From the NCBI GenBank assembly GCA_977006965.1, contig OZ345376.1:2046001-2110000 (forward strand): DNA of 64,000 nt, read 5' to 3'. Positions 1-8,975 of this stretch are shown here, one piece after another; the first letter of the stretch is position 1; every line of letters begins with the position of its first letter. The stretch comes from Phymatolithon calcareum. Its lineage: Eukaryota > Rhodophyta > Florideophyceae > Hapalidiales. Below the pieces are notes generated by a model. The model was not told the DNA's origin. It saw only the letters and a program-made list of their open reading frames with translations, and made no database searches. A program made the translations under genes and the position numbers.

Positions 1-194
1 AAAGGCCAGGTCGGTTTTTGTGATTTCCAAGACGAATCGCAAAGTAAGAGTCGTAGAAGATGTGACGAACACCGATATAACAAAATAAACAGTTCTTTGA
101 AGAACAGGTTACGATCATGTTTTATTTTTTCCTGCTTGTTCTATCTTATCCTATGTTCTTGCATTCAGTGCTTTGTTACGCGGGTGTTGAAACG

Positions 195-523
195 TTTTTT
201 TTTTTTTTTTTTGAATTTTGAATTTATTAAACGCCCTCAGAAACACTCATAAGACTGTAAGGGAGATGCGTTTCAGATGCTACTACCTTGGTAGCTCCGT
301 TAAAGCCCGCAAAAGCTCGTTGATATCGTCGTAGCCCTAGCTGCAAAAACCCTCCTCCAGAGAAGGTGGAGGGAAAAGCTTAGAGTCCACTTGTCCTGTT
401 CGTAGGAATCTCAGCGTCGCCGTTCTATTTTGTCTTGGTCTATTCCATGTCGTCATAAAAGACGATTGTGAGGAATAGTACTTTGTCAAGTGCCTTTTCA
501 GTCTCACTAGTCTCCTCTTCTGT
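195..523 (-). mobile_element. 5'-truncated LINE 3' end with poly(A) and target-site duplication
   Basis: The insert starts with 18 T (a minus-strand poly(A) tail) and is flanked by GGTGTTGAAACG at 183-194 and 524-535. The uninserted version is visible in the sister copy near 17171. On the minus strand it opens with about 28 codons ending at a TAG (440-442). These match the C-terminus of the full LINE at 23627 in pattern (E-T-E-K/R-A-L-D/N). A 3' UTR with a hairpin (350-373) follows. This is a dead-on-arrival copy of a sister LINE subfamily. Confidence 0.85.
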
Positions 524-1004
524 GGTGTTGAAACGTGCTCGAAAACTTATTGTCTCGTGAAAGACTTGTCTTGCTTACTGCTTGATTGACAGAAAAATTC
601 GATGCCCTCGTATGCAGCTATTATAAGCACTGAAATTAATATAGGGTCCATACTTTGTGCTGATTAACAAAGACGTTGTTTGTTGGAGTGACGTTGACTG
701 GTTCCCGTCCTTTCGGTTATGGTGACAAGAGTTGATTGTAGACGGTGTTCTGAGTCGGTTTTGGCTGCGGTTGCAGTTTAGTTGCGGTTCAGGTACAACT
801 GATGTTGTTGCGTTGGTTGGAGATGATGATTAATGCGCCTTCGACTCCCCATACTTGTCCAAAGCTAACTATTAATGGACAGAAGAGTTGGGAATGGTTC
901 AGGTAGGAGCATTGCTGGATCTATACGTAACGACAATGGCGCTTTGTGTATGACGTAGTGAGCTGTAAAACCCTGCTAAATATTTGCACCAATCTGAGTC
1001 CATA

Positions 1005-1037
1005 CAGGGGATAGTAATATATAAGAGCTATCCCCTG
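1005..1037. mobile_element. 33-bp micro-element with hAT-like ends
   Basis: The 10-bp ends CAGGGGATAG and CTATCCCCTG are perfect inverted repeats separated by 13 bp. The 7-bp sequence GTCCATA flanks it on both sides (998-1004, 1038-1044). The empty site can be read in the sister sequence (reverse complement near 19528-19540). The same terminal repeat bounds the larger element at 17949-18480, so this is probably an internally deleted derivative. Confidence 0.7.
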
Positions 1038-1336
1038 GTCCATACCACGGGGGAGTGTAGTATTCACAAAAATCGTCATTGTGAACTGGTGGAAAAAAGG
1101 AATGAATGGAGGCGCACGATATGGCACCGGTGGTGCATTCCAGGCGTTGACTGTTATTGCAGAAAAACGCCATTTCTGGACACTTGTGAGACTAAGTGTA
1201 GTATCATACCTATTACACTACAGTATCATTTCAAGTACTGTGCACTAATCAAATTTCTGCTTCTCGCCCGGTGCCAGTGAGATACCTTTCAAGGAGTGAG
1301 TCAAGGTACCGGCATATATTTCATAGTTCTCATGTT

Positions 1337-1700
1337 GTTAACAGTTATCAAAAATTAACTGCCTAATGGTGCATATATACTGTTTTATGAGGTGCATCGC
1401 ATGCAAAAAGTGAACCAATCCTGACAATAACATTGGCAAAGGCGATATAATAGAGTCAAAAAATGAAGCATGCACAAATGCAACAAGCCTACTGTGGACT
1501 GTATGGAATATGGCACATGTTGATAACAGTTATCAAAAATTAACTGCCTAACGTTGCATTCAAACTGTTTCATGATGTGCATGGTATGCAAAAAGTGAAG
1601 CAATCCTGACAATAACAATGGCAAAGGCGATGTCATAGCGTTAAAAAATGAAATACGCTCTAATGCAACAAGCAGTTCCGCTCCCACTGTGTATGGATTA
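1337..1700. repeat. Tandem duplication, two units of about 185 bp
   Basis: The sequence around acagttatcaaaaattaac at 1341 recurs at 1526. The following text (atgcaaaaagtga, caatcctgacaataac, aatgcaacaagc) recurs at the same spacing. The paralogous region at 17573-17890 has a related pair. No coding content is visible. Confidence 0.75.
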
Positions 1701-1861
1701 TGCCACTGTACTAATCTTGTGCGCCAGATACTGTTCCTGTCTTCGATAAAATTCCATACTATCCTGCGCACTGTTGGCACTGTCATGCAACTTCCGAGAA
1801 GAAACTCATGCGGAGATTGTAGTATCAGCTTCAGAGCAGATGAGGCCAATGACTGTGGCTG

Positions 1862-2340
1862 AAAAGCCCTAAATGAAAGGAAAGGGAATGCGGCTAAACA
1901 GCCGATGGGGAAAAGGAACAAGGATGGTTGTGAAGCAAGAATGGCAAGTGTATTGATCGTGTCACACTCTGTCTGTCGGTCGATTGCGGCGTGCTATCTA
2001 CTGATACGACGCGCAATCTATGCCTCTGGTCTGGGCGCGAGTGCGTGTTCAAGCAACTCAGGAACAGAGGGCCTGGACAGAGAGGGAATGAGAGAACAAA
2101 ATGTGTGCGGAATATGTGCCGGCGCGAAGTTGTTGCTGACCGGCGCGAGAATGCGCGAGGGATTGCATCTAGCCTGCGAGTGATGCCAAATTGGGGATTA
2201 CTTTTGGTTGGAGCTGGTTTCGGATGACGCGCGATGTGGAGCGATTGGCGTTCGTATAGTATCATACAGTAGAAGAAGAGCAAGTTGCCGTGTTTTCACG
2301 TCCTCTTTCCACGACCTCACGTTTTCAAAAAAACGAACAT
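1862..2340 (-). repeat. Interspersed repeat R1 (LTR-like), copy in element A
   Basis: This is about 480 bp that recurs at 18595-19067 in the same orientation and at 16573-16970 inverted, with numerous substitutions. It is rich in CGCG-type words. Its position next to a piece resembling a copia 3' end (2346-2494) would suit a solo LTR, but neither TG..CA termini nor a primer-binding site could be fixed. It is therefore called only LTR-like. The short ORFs inside it differ between copies. Confidence 0.5.
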
Positions 2341-2345
2341 CTGTT

Positions 2346-2494
2346 GGTTATCAACGAGATTAGAATGGTGATATCTCCTGCTTTCAAATGCTTCTCATAA
2401 ACACTGTTTGATGTTTACAAAAAAATGGCAACAGCAGCAGATTTTTGAAAAGTCACTCGAAATCAGTCAATGGTTTCGGGGGTCCAGCAATGAC
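2346..2494 (-). repeat. Segment shared with the 3' end of the copia element
   Basis: About 150 bp aligns with 6627-6768 (the last codons and 3' flank of the copia pol frame) and with 19247-19392. Shared words include atcaacgagatta, ctcataa.cactgtttga and tttttgaaaagtcac. It is either a decayed copia 3' end or an independent repeat onto which the copia was joined. Confidence 0.55.
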
Positions 2495-3315
2495 GTTTTT
2501 GAAACCATTTCGTACAGTATCCGTAGGCGCTCGGAATGCAGCACCTGTGCCATATGTTGCGCCTCCACTTCATTACTTTTCCATCACTTCACAATGACGA
2601 TTTTTGTGAATAGTACACACCCAGGTGGTATGGGCTCAGACAGGAGCCAATAATGAGAATGGATTTACAGCTCTGCGCCCATTGTCGTTACGTACAGTAT
2701 AGATCCAGCAATGCTCCTACCTGAACCATTCCCAACTCTTCTGTCCATATATACTTCGCTTTGGACAAGTTCGGGGAGTCGAAAGCGCATTGATCATCAT
2801 CTGCAACCAACACAACAACATCAGCTGTACCTGAACTAAAACTAAACCGCAACCACAGCCGAAACCGACTCAGAACACCTTCCACCACCAACTCTTGTCA
2901 CCATAACCGAAAGGCCAGGAACCAGTCAAGGACACTCCAACAAGCAAAGTCGTCGTTAATCAGCACAAAGTATGGACCCGATATTAATTTCAGTGCTTAT
3001 AATAGCTGCATACGAGGGCATCGAATTTCTCTGTCGGCCAGAGCAGTAAGCAAGACAAGTCTTTCACGAGAGAATAAATTTTCGAGCTCGTTTCATATTG
3101 AACGAGAAGACCCGCATAGCGAAGAGCAAAATGGAAGAAAATAAGATAATATAGAACAAGCAGGAAAAAATAAACATGATGTTAACCTGTTCTTCAAAGA
3201 ACTGTTTATTTTGTTACACCGGTGTTCGTCCAGGTCGCTAGAAAAGCAAAGATGTCTGAGTGCTGATTGCAGAGTGCATGGTGCATAGTGCAAGTGGAAA
3301 TAGGAATGCTGACTC

Positions 3316-3561
3316 GGGATATGTGTTGTTTTATTTTAAAAGCTCCCAAGGCCTCTCTTCAAGAGTAACAGGGCCGCCTTCGAACGATTTTCTACCCTAA
3401 CGTAGTTTGACTATTCATTATATCCTTGATTCGTATTTCTCTCCCAACAAGTGCCCTAGTGAGTGACTTACATTCATATTCAATTTCAGGACTAATCTTG
3501 GATGAAGATAGAATGCGTTGGAGCGCGACCAGCTCAATCACGGCTGTGACACCAACCTATT
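3316..3561 (-). mobile_element. Short retroposed module (family R2), copy in block A
   Basis: About 246 bp, reading on the minus strand to an AATAAA-like signal and ending in CATATCCC. The left target duplicate (3304-3315) survives, but the right one was lost by a small deletion visible against the block B copy at 22395-22645. The minus strand keeps the last codons of the frame seen at 16300-16484. Confidence 0.65.
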
Positions 3562-3790
3562 CTCAACGAGGTATGCTAATGTTACATTCGTATAGCCTGT
3601 TCTTCATCTTCATTCTGTCTCTTGCTTGGTAATTGTTTTCGACATAGCTCTTCTGCGCACATAAAGGCACTAATAGGCATGTCTCCGTTATCAGTAGGGT
3701 TTATTGAAGCTCTTCCGGAATCAGGGAATAGATGTCATCCCCAAGACCTAACTCCTTTCAAATATCTATCAGAAGCAACGCCAGAAGAAG
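3562..3790. other. Spacer between retroposed module and gene-unit copy
   Basis: About 230 bp shared with 22658-22869. No gene is seen. It joins the gene unit exactly inside the 5' UTR, so the unit's coding sequence is absent here and the promoter at 3906-3912 points into this spacer. Confidence 0.6.
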
Positions 3791-3905
3791 ACGGGAAGGG
3801 ACGAGATGGGATGGGATGGGATAGGGTTGGTGTGAGATAGTTTTGTGGGGGTGATTGGGTGCCTGTGCTGGTTACTGAGGTTGGTGAATTGGTTCTCAGG
3901 GAGTG

Positions 3906-3912
3906 TTTTATA
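3906..3912 (-). promoter_or_regulatory. Orphan TATA box of the diverged unit
   Basis: TATAAAA on the minus strand, in the same context as the array promoters, but no gene follows. Transcription would run into the 3562-3790 spacer, which has an AATAAA near 3700. An equivalent orphan lies at 23004-23010. Confidence 0.5.
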
Positions 3913-4247
3913 GTAAGAGCACAGAAGCGGGCGGATTCGTGATGTGCAGTAATTAGGGTGACACAGTGTAGGGGATGAAATTGTGATGGTAGAAATTGAT
4001 GTGGTAGCTGAGGAAGGGTTCACGATGGAAGTGGAGGAGAGGACCAGGGGGAACGGAACGGAATGGTGTTGATGACCTAAAAAGGGATGTGATAATATCA
4101 TAATGAGATGAGAGGAAATAAGATGATGCGTGTGGCGGTCCTTTCCTTTTCTCTTTCATGTTGAAGATGAGATGTTGAAGGGAGGGAATGAACGGAATGA
4201 GGGACAGACGGACGGCGTTTGGTGCCGCACGGTAGTGTACTGTACAG

Positions 4248-4574
4248 CAAAGCATTGGAATTATTTATTTATTTTTATTCTTTTCTCGAAAAGTGTCGAG
4301 AATAAATAATTTATTGTTGAACGCAGAAGCAATAAATTATTGTATTCAAGTTCAGCGAGGTATAAATAACTGGTTATTCCCCGAATTATTGGATCCTTCT
4401 TGCTACTTTCTGTCGCGATAGAATAACCGGATCGAAAAAATGAGGAGTCCGATACAATAATTGTCGCAACCACGACGATCTCAATAAATACAATAAATAT
4501 GCGAGACTCAGGAATAAATTATTGGAACAATAATTTAAATAATTACAATAGCAATTATTTTTTCCAATGCTTTG
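4248..4574. mobile_element. 327-bp hAT MITE, deletion derivative of the hAT at 19797-21863
   Basis: Ends are CAAAGCATTGGAA and its inverse, with 8-bp target duplications CTGTACAG at 4240-4247 and 4575-4582. The empty site is present in every array unit. About 175 bp of the left end and 150 bp of the right end match the autonomous element at 19797-21863, and the transposase between is missing. It depends on that or a related transposase in trans. Confidence 0.9.
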
Positions 4575-4651
4575 CTGTACAGTAATGGTGAGAGATGCAG
4601 CGCATTGGTGCTCATACTGTACGATACTGTAGGTGCGATGATTTGATGGTA

Positions 4652-5205
4652 CAGTCGAACCTGTATATCTGCAACCTGTATAGCTGCAAAACCTGCATTC
4701 GTGCAATCGAATCGCCTAGACCGATTTGGTATATGCCGAAAAGTAACTAAATTTAAACCTACCTTGCAAACTGCATTAGTGCAACTGAAGGGAATGCCAC
4801 CCTTAATTTTGAATAAAATTTTGATAGCACGGATTGCAACACAGACTGGCTCTCGTCATAAATCGTGCAGGGCTGCTTGTTACTTGCAAGTAAGTTCCAT
4901 GTGATACATAGAATAGCTTTATTTGATGATGCTCATTCCTGCAGGAAACACCACTGCGCATACCTCGTCAGCCCAAATGAGGGTCTGTGCGGCGCGCCAT
5001 CCACGCATCGCAACGTAAGATTCGCTCCGACCACAAGAAGGGGCTCCAACAGAGAAAGGTCACTGATTGGTTCAACTGAGCCTCGTGGACGATTGGGTAG
5101 AATGTTTCTGTAGCCCCTTATGATAAAGCCTCCAAGACTGCAAAACCTCTATTACTGCATACCAACCTGCTTTACCGCCGTGTTGCAGTTATACAGGTTC
5201 GACTG
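4652..5205. mobile_element. 554-bp Tc1/mariner (pogo-like) MITE
   Basis: Terminal inverted repeats begin CAGTCGAACCTGTATA and stay similar for about 25 bp. A TA dinucleotide is duplicated at 4650-4651 and 5206-5207, and the empty site is visible in array units. TA targets and CAGT-type ends are typical of the pogo/Tigger branch. No transposase remains inside; the longest ORF (67 codons) is unremarkable. Confidence 0.85.
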
Positions 5206-6278
5206 TAGTGTACACGTCAGTGTATTTGAGGAGGGCTCATTGCTGTGAGGAGACAGATAGATACAGGACAGTATCATTGATTGAGAGTAGAAGAGGTGAG
5301 TAGTTTAACGGGAAGTGGGTAAAAGTATGAATAAAAGTAGTTGCATGTGATTCATACTGTTCCTGCAATTGATACAGTACCTTCCGATGCGCCGTGTGGA
5401 TTGGTCGGTACTGTCAGTTGGAAGAGAGCGAGGCGGTTGCACTGTCGGTTTCGGTTTGCATGTTGTCCTGCCGAGCGTTTCGGGGTTTCCCATTTTGGGT
5501 GCCATGGGTGTGTGGATGGTTGAGATACAGTAGGCAGTTTGTGGAGATAGCAACGAAAGGTGGGAGATTGTACGGTACGGGTGCATTGGTGGCCAGGTTT
5601 TAATTTAGTTTAGTTTAGTTTCAACCTCCAAAAGGGGATGAAGATGGAGACGGTGAGGGAGGGTTGTGGATGTGCGGTGCGGTTGTTCGAAATTGTAGAT
5701 TGAAAATGGGTGGAGGCGGTGGGGCGAGGAGACATAGATGTTAGGAGGCAGTTTTGAGGTGACAGCGTACAGTAGTGAAGGCAAGGGAAGTCGGGGAGGG
5801 GGAAGAAAGCTGTTTTGCAAAATGGGCCACTTTTCATGTGCGCTTCTATATTGAGGGTGGCGTTCGATGTTTAGAGAGACCAAAAGGTGGCTTGAGCACT
5901 CGTTTTCGGTCGTGTTGATGATGGTTGTGTACAAAATGTGATGATTTTGAGAATGAGGGTTAAAAGGTGATTGTGGGTGTGAAAATGGGGGAATGTTGGA
6001 AAAAAAGTGGTTTCCAGGATGAGCGAGAGGAGTGGGAGGTAGTGGGAGGGTTAGAATAGGGTAAAATGGAGGTTTTCAAAAATTTTGCGTCCGGCCAGCA
6101 GGGCCTCGAAAGTTTTTTCAACAGTGTTTTCAAAAGCAGTTGGACATGGGATAGGGGAGTTGCGTAAACAGCGAAGGTGACGAAGAGGGATAAATTTTTA
6201 TTGTTTGCTAAGCGCAACAGAGGTACATATTATGTACATAATCATAGCATGACGTGATACATCAGGGGAGGACCGGAG

Positions 6279-6618
6279 TTAGGCAGAGATCTTGGACATT
6301 TGTTTCTTCATGTGATAGGTGTTGGAGAGGTATGGCTTGGGAGCATGGTAGGAGGAGTGTTTGTTGAGTTTGAAGTGAGCAGTGATACTTGGGGCAATAC
6401 CTGTTGTAGCAGCGAATGTGGCACACGTGCAAGGTGTCGTACTTGACGCGCTTGTAGTGCTTGTACAAGAGGCATATCTTCTTGTGCACACAAACCGGGG
6501 GTTTGCATACCTTACCGCACGCAACATAGTTGTAGCAGCAGAGCTGGGAGCGAGTGTAGCATTTGGTGGGCAAGTAGGTGAGGGTGCGGTCGGTGGTGGT
6601 GTGAAATGTTTCAGCTGC
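6279..6618 (-). pseudogene. Broken copy of the cysteine-rich secreted protein gene
   Basis: Homologous to the 134-aa array gene from its residue 22 onward. The start codon and signal peptide are missing because the sequence changes to copia-associated DNA at 6619. A 2-nt deletion near 6380, against the array, shifts the frame after the last cysteine, so the C-terminal tail reads in another frame to a stop at 6279. Eleven of the twelve mature cysteines keep their spacing, and the eighth (residue 78 of the intact protein) is Arg. The poly(A) signal is still present at 6197-6202. Confidence 0.85.
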
Positions 6619-6740
6619 ACAAGTTATCAACGAGATTATAATTTTGATATCTCCTTTTCAAATGGTTCTCATAAGCACTGTTTGACATTTCCAAAAAATT
6701 GCAAGAGCACCAGATTTTTGAAAAGTCACACGCAATTAGT

Positions 6741-8975
6741 CTATGGTTTCGAGATTCCAGCGATATTAGACATAGACCGGTTGTTATAGGCCTCCCGTGC
6801 TGCGTTAATGTCGATCATCAGGCGGCGCCCAGACGAGTATCTTGCGCTGGTGATATTTTTGAACAGAATGTCCGAATCTGTTAGCATGAGAATTGGAATA
6901 GGGCGTCCGAGCAGGACTTGAAGATCATGCTGGAGAAGGTACGCATGGTCAAAAGCGTGAACGAAAGCAAATGTTTCGGCAGTAGAGGTAGAGCGCGCAA
7001 TTCGGCGAGACTTGTATGATGAGTATTCAAGTATAGCACAGCGGTTGCTGGCGTCCGCGAGGAGTATAATGTGTTCAAGTTGTGATTTTCCGTCCTTACA
7101 TTTTGAGAACGACGCGTCAACGTACAAAAGCAAGCGCAGAGTCTCCTGGTCAAGATCGGGGAACTGCAGGGAAATCTGCGCTGTGCTCTGTAGGTACATG
7201 ATGATACGGTTGAGGGCCTTGACGGCTGAAGGGCCGAAGTTCACTTCTGTTTGCTGCGCAGCGAAAGATGTTGCACAAGCACCATCCGGTCGAGTGTGGA
7301 TTGTCCACGCGACTTTCGCACGGGATGAACGAAACAGCTCAAATGGTGCACTGAGGTGTAGGGTATGCAATTTCGTAATGTAATTGCGATGCGACATGGA
7401 ACATAATTTTTCGTTGGTGGAATCAATTTCGATCACGACGAACATGAATTTAGGGTCAGTTGAAGTCTTGATTTCGAACTTCTTTGATGTGATTGACTGA
7501 ACGTCATCGACGTACGATCCTGACATTGCAACGAGCATGATGGCAACAGAGCGGGAGAACATGGCGAAGTCGCCAATGCTCTGGTTCATCTCTAAGTCAT
7601 TGATATGATGCTTTGTCAACGTTTCGTGCCAGTACTCGCCACTGTCCGACAATCCACACAGCGGGCGGACGATTTGGGCGAGTTCATCATCCTGCAATTT
7701 GAGCATCTCTGGGCTACAATAGACTTCGCGCTGTAGGGGAACTTCTGCTTGCAGGTACGCTTGTTTCAAATCGGTGCTCCACATGTCAAACTCTAAAATC
7801 GTCGCGAGCGCGATGATAACCCTGACTGACTTTTGTCTAATTGTATTTGATGAATGTACGATCATGCGCTTTTCTTTGTCCCGATGCCCGCCCAGAACAA
7901 ACCGTGACTTTTTCTCTGTAGTGCCGTTCAGGAGATGTTTGATAGCACGTACTATACGAGTGGGAAGAACGTTTAGGTTGTTTCCAGCGTCGCGGCGTTT
8001 CACGATCCGAAAGAAGCCACGAGAAACCAGTCCTTGTATCTCCTTGCGGTCAGCCTCTGCAAAGTCCTTTGCACGTGGGTCGTCGTCGCGGATGGGTTCC
8101 GTATGGTGTATGGCGTGCGCGTAGGACATTGGCGTGACGTGAAAGGCGTCTGTTGGGCGTCGGGGCAGGTTGCATGGTTTCAGCTGTACTATGTTGAACT
8201 GTCGTGGACCTGTATGCTCCCCGACATGCAGGTGTACGGACTTTCCATCGATCCGTGCTATCATGTGAGGGCCGGTGTAGTGCTTCAGGGCGTCGCGGTA
8301 GACGTATGCCATATCTCCAGGCTGGAAGACATGGTGTGAAGCAGGTGGTATATTTTTGCGGAGACCTCGCATCACGATTTCCGCGCTTACAATTTTCTCG
8401 TACTCGTTCTGCGCTCTTACAATGGCGCGTAGTCTCTCTTTCTGCCGTGGATAGTCAATTTTAGAGACTGCTGACAAGCGAGGGAGAGCGCCGAATACGA
8501 GAAGTGTGGGAACCAGGCCGTGTGATCCAACCGTATCGTTCATAGCTTTTGTAGCAATTGATAGCAATAAGTCGCATGGTAGTTTTCGGAAGTAGGCTTG
8601 TAACTTTTGATAAATGGTTCGCAGGGTGTTTGGGTATTTTTCGCTTATGCCCAATGAGTTATGCGATTCCGTGCCGGTGTGGCGCAAATATATTCCGGTG
8701 AGCTCGCATGCGTTTTTCCATTCAGCAGAAACAAAAACAGATCCCTGGTCTGTGAGCATTGACTGCGGGAAGCCTACATATGTTGTGGCCCAAAATTTTA
8801 AAAATGTGTTCCATATCGTGACTGTCTTGACATCAGGAAGGAACGCTGCTGCACTAAACCGAGTTCCAGCGTCAATGATGTGGATGACAGGTTTGAAGGA
8901 TCCCTTGCTATCACGTAGGTACATGATATCGAGGTACAGTTCGTGGTTAAACATGACGTTATCAGTATCCTGAAT
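6741..8975 (-). pseudogene. Copia integrase core, reverse transcriptase and RNase H
   Basis: Continues the 8976-11471 frame after its TAG; the first internal Met is at 8954 (737 aa from there). Numbered from that Met, integrase has Asp9, Asp69 and Glu105 (exact D-x35-E spacing). RT has Asp395 in STDLKQAY and YVDD at 481-484. RNase H has Asp613, Glu660 and Asp693. All catalytic residues are intact, so inactivation is recent or depends on the single stop. The C-terminus ends abruptly at a TAG and lacks the usual A-D-x-L-T/A-K tail that the second copia (62145) retains. Its last codons lie in a repeat segment, suggesting a truncated 3' end. Confidence 0.85.

Larger units (their letters stand above)
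1..3233. mobile_element. Long inverted-repeat (foldback-type) element A, left end cut by window
   Basis: The left arm (about 1-1155) and right arm (about 2525-3233) are reverse complements of each other. The shared stretch beginning with the gaacaccg motif near 68 reappears inverted near 3226, and the stretch around 930-940 reappears inverted near 2680. The loop (about 1156-2524) holds a tandem duplication, repeat R1 and a copia-like piece, but no recognisable transposase. The left arm carries a LINE fragment and a 33-bp element. A second copy lies at 16975-22279. Arms of 0.7-1.1 kb fit a foldback or long-TIR DNA transposon; the class is unassigned and no target duplication could be fixed because the left end is missing. 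Confidence 0.7.
3791..6618 (-). repeat. Diverged single copy of the 2-kb array unit
   Basis: The order matches the array unit: 5' UTR with GGGAT repeats, TATA box, TACTGTA-rich region, spacer, poly(A) signal, gene. It is clearly diverged by substitutions and small indels, and lengthened by two insertions (4248-4574, 4652-5205). Without them it is about 1.93 kb. Joined at 6618 to copia sequence inside the signal-peptide codons. It serves as an outgroup for the array: it keeps the cysteine-rich frame recognisable but breaks the other long ORFs of the unit. Confidence 0.85.
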
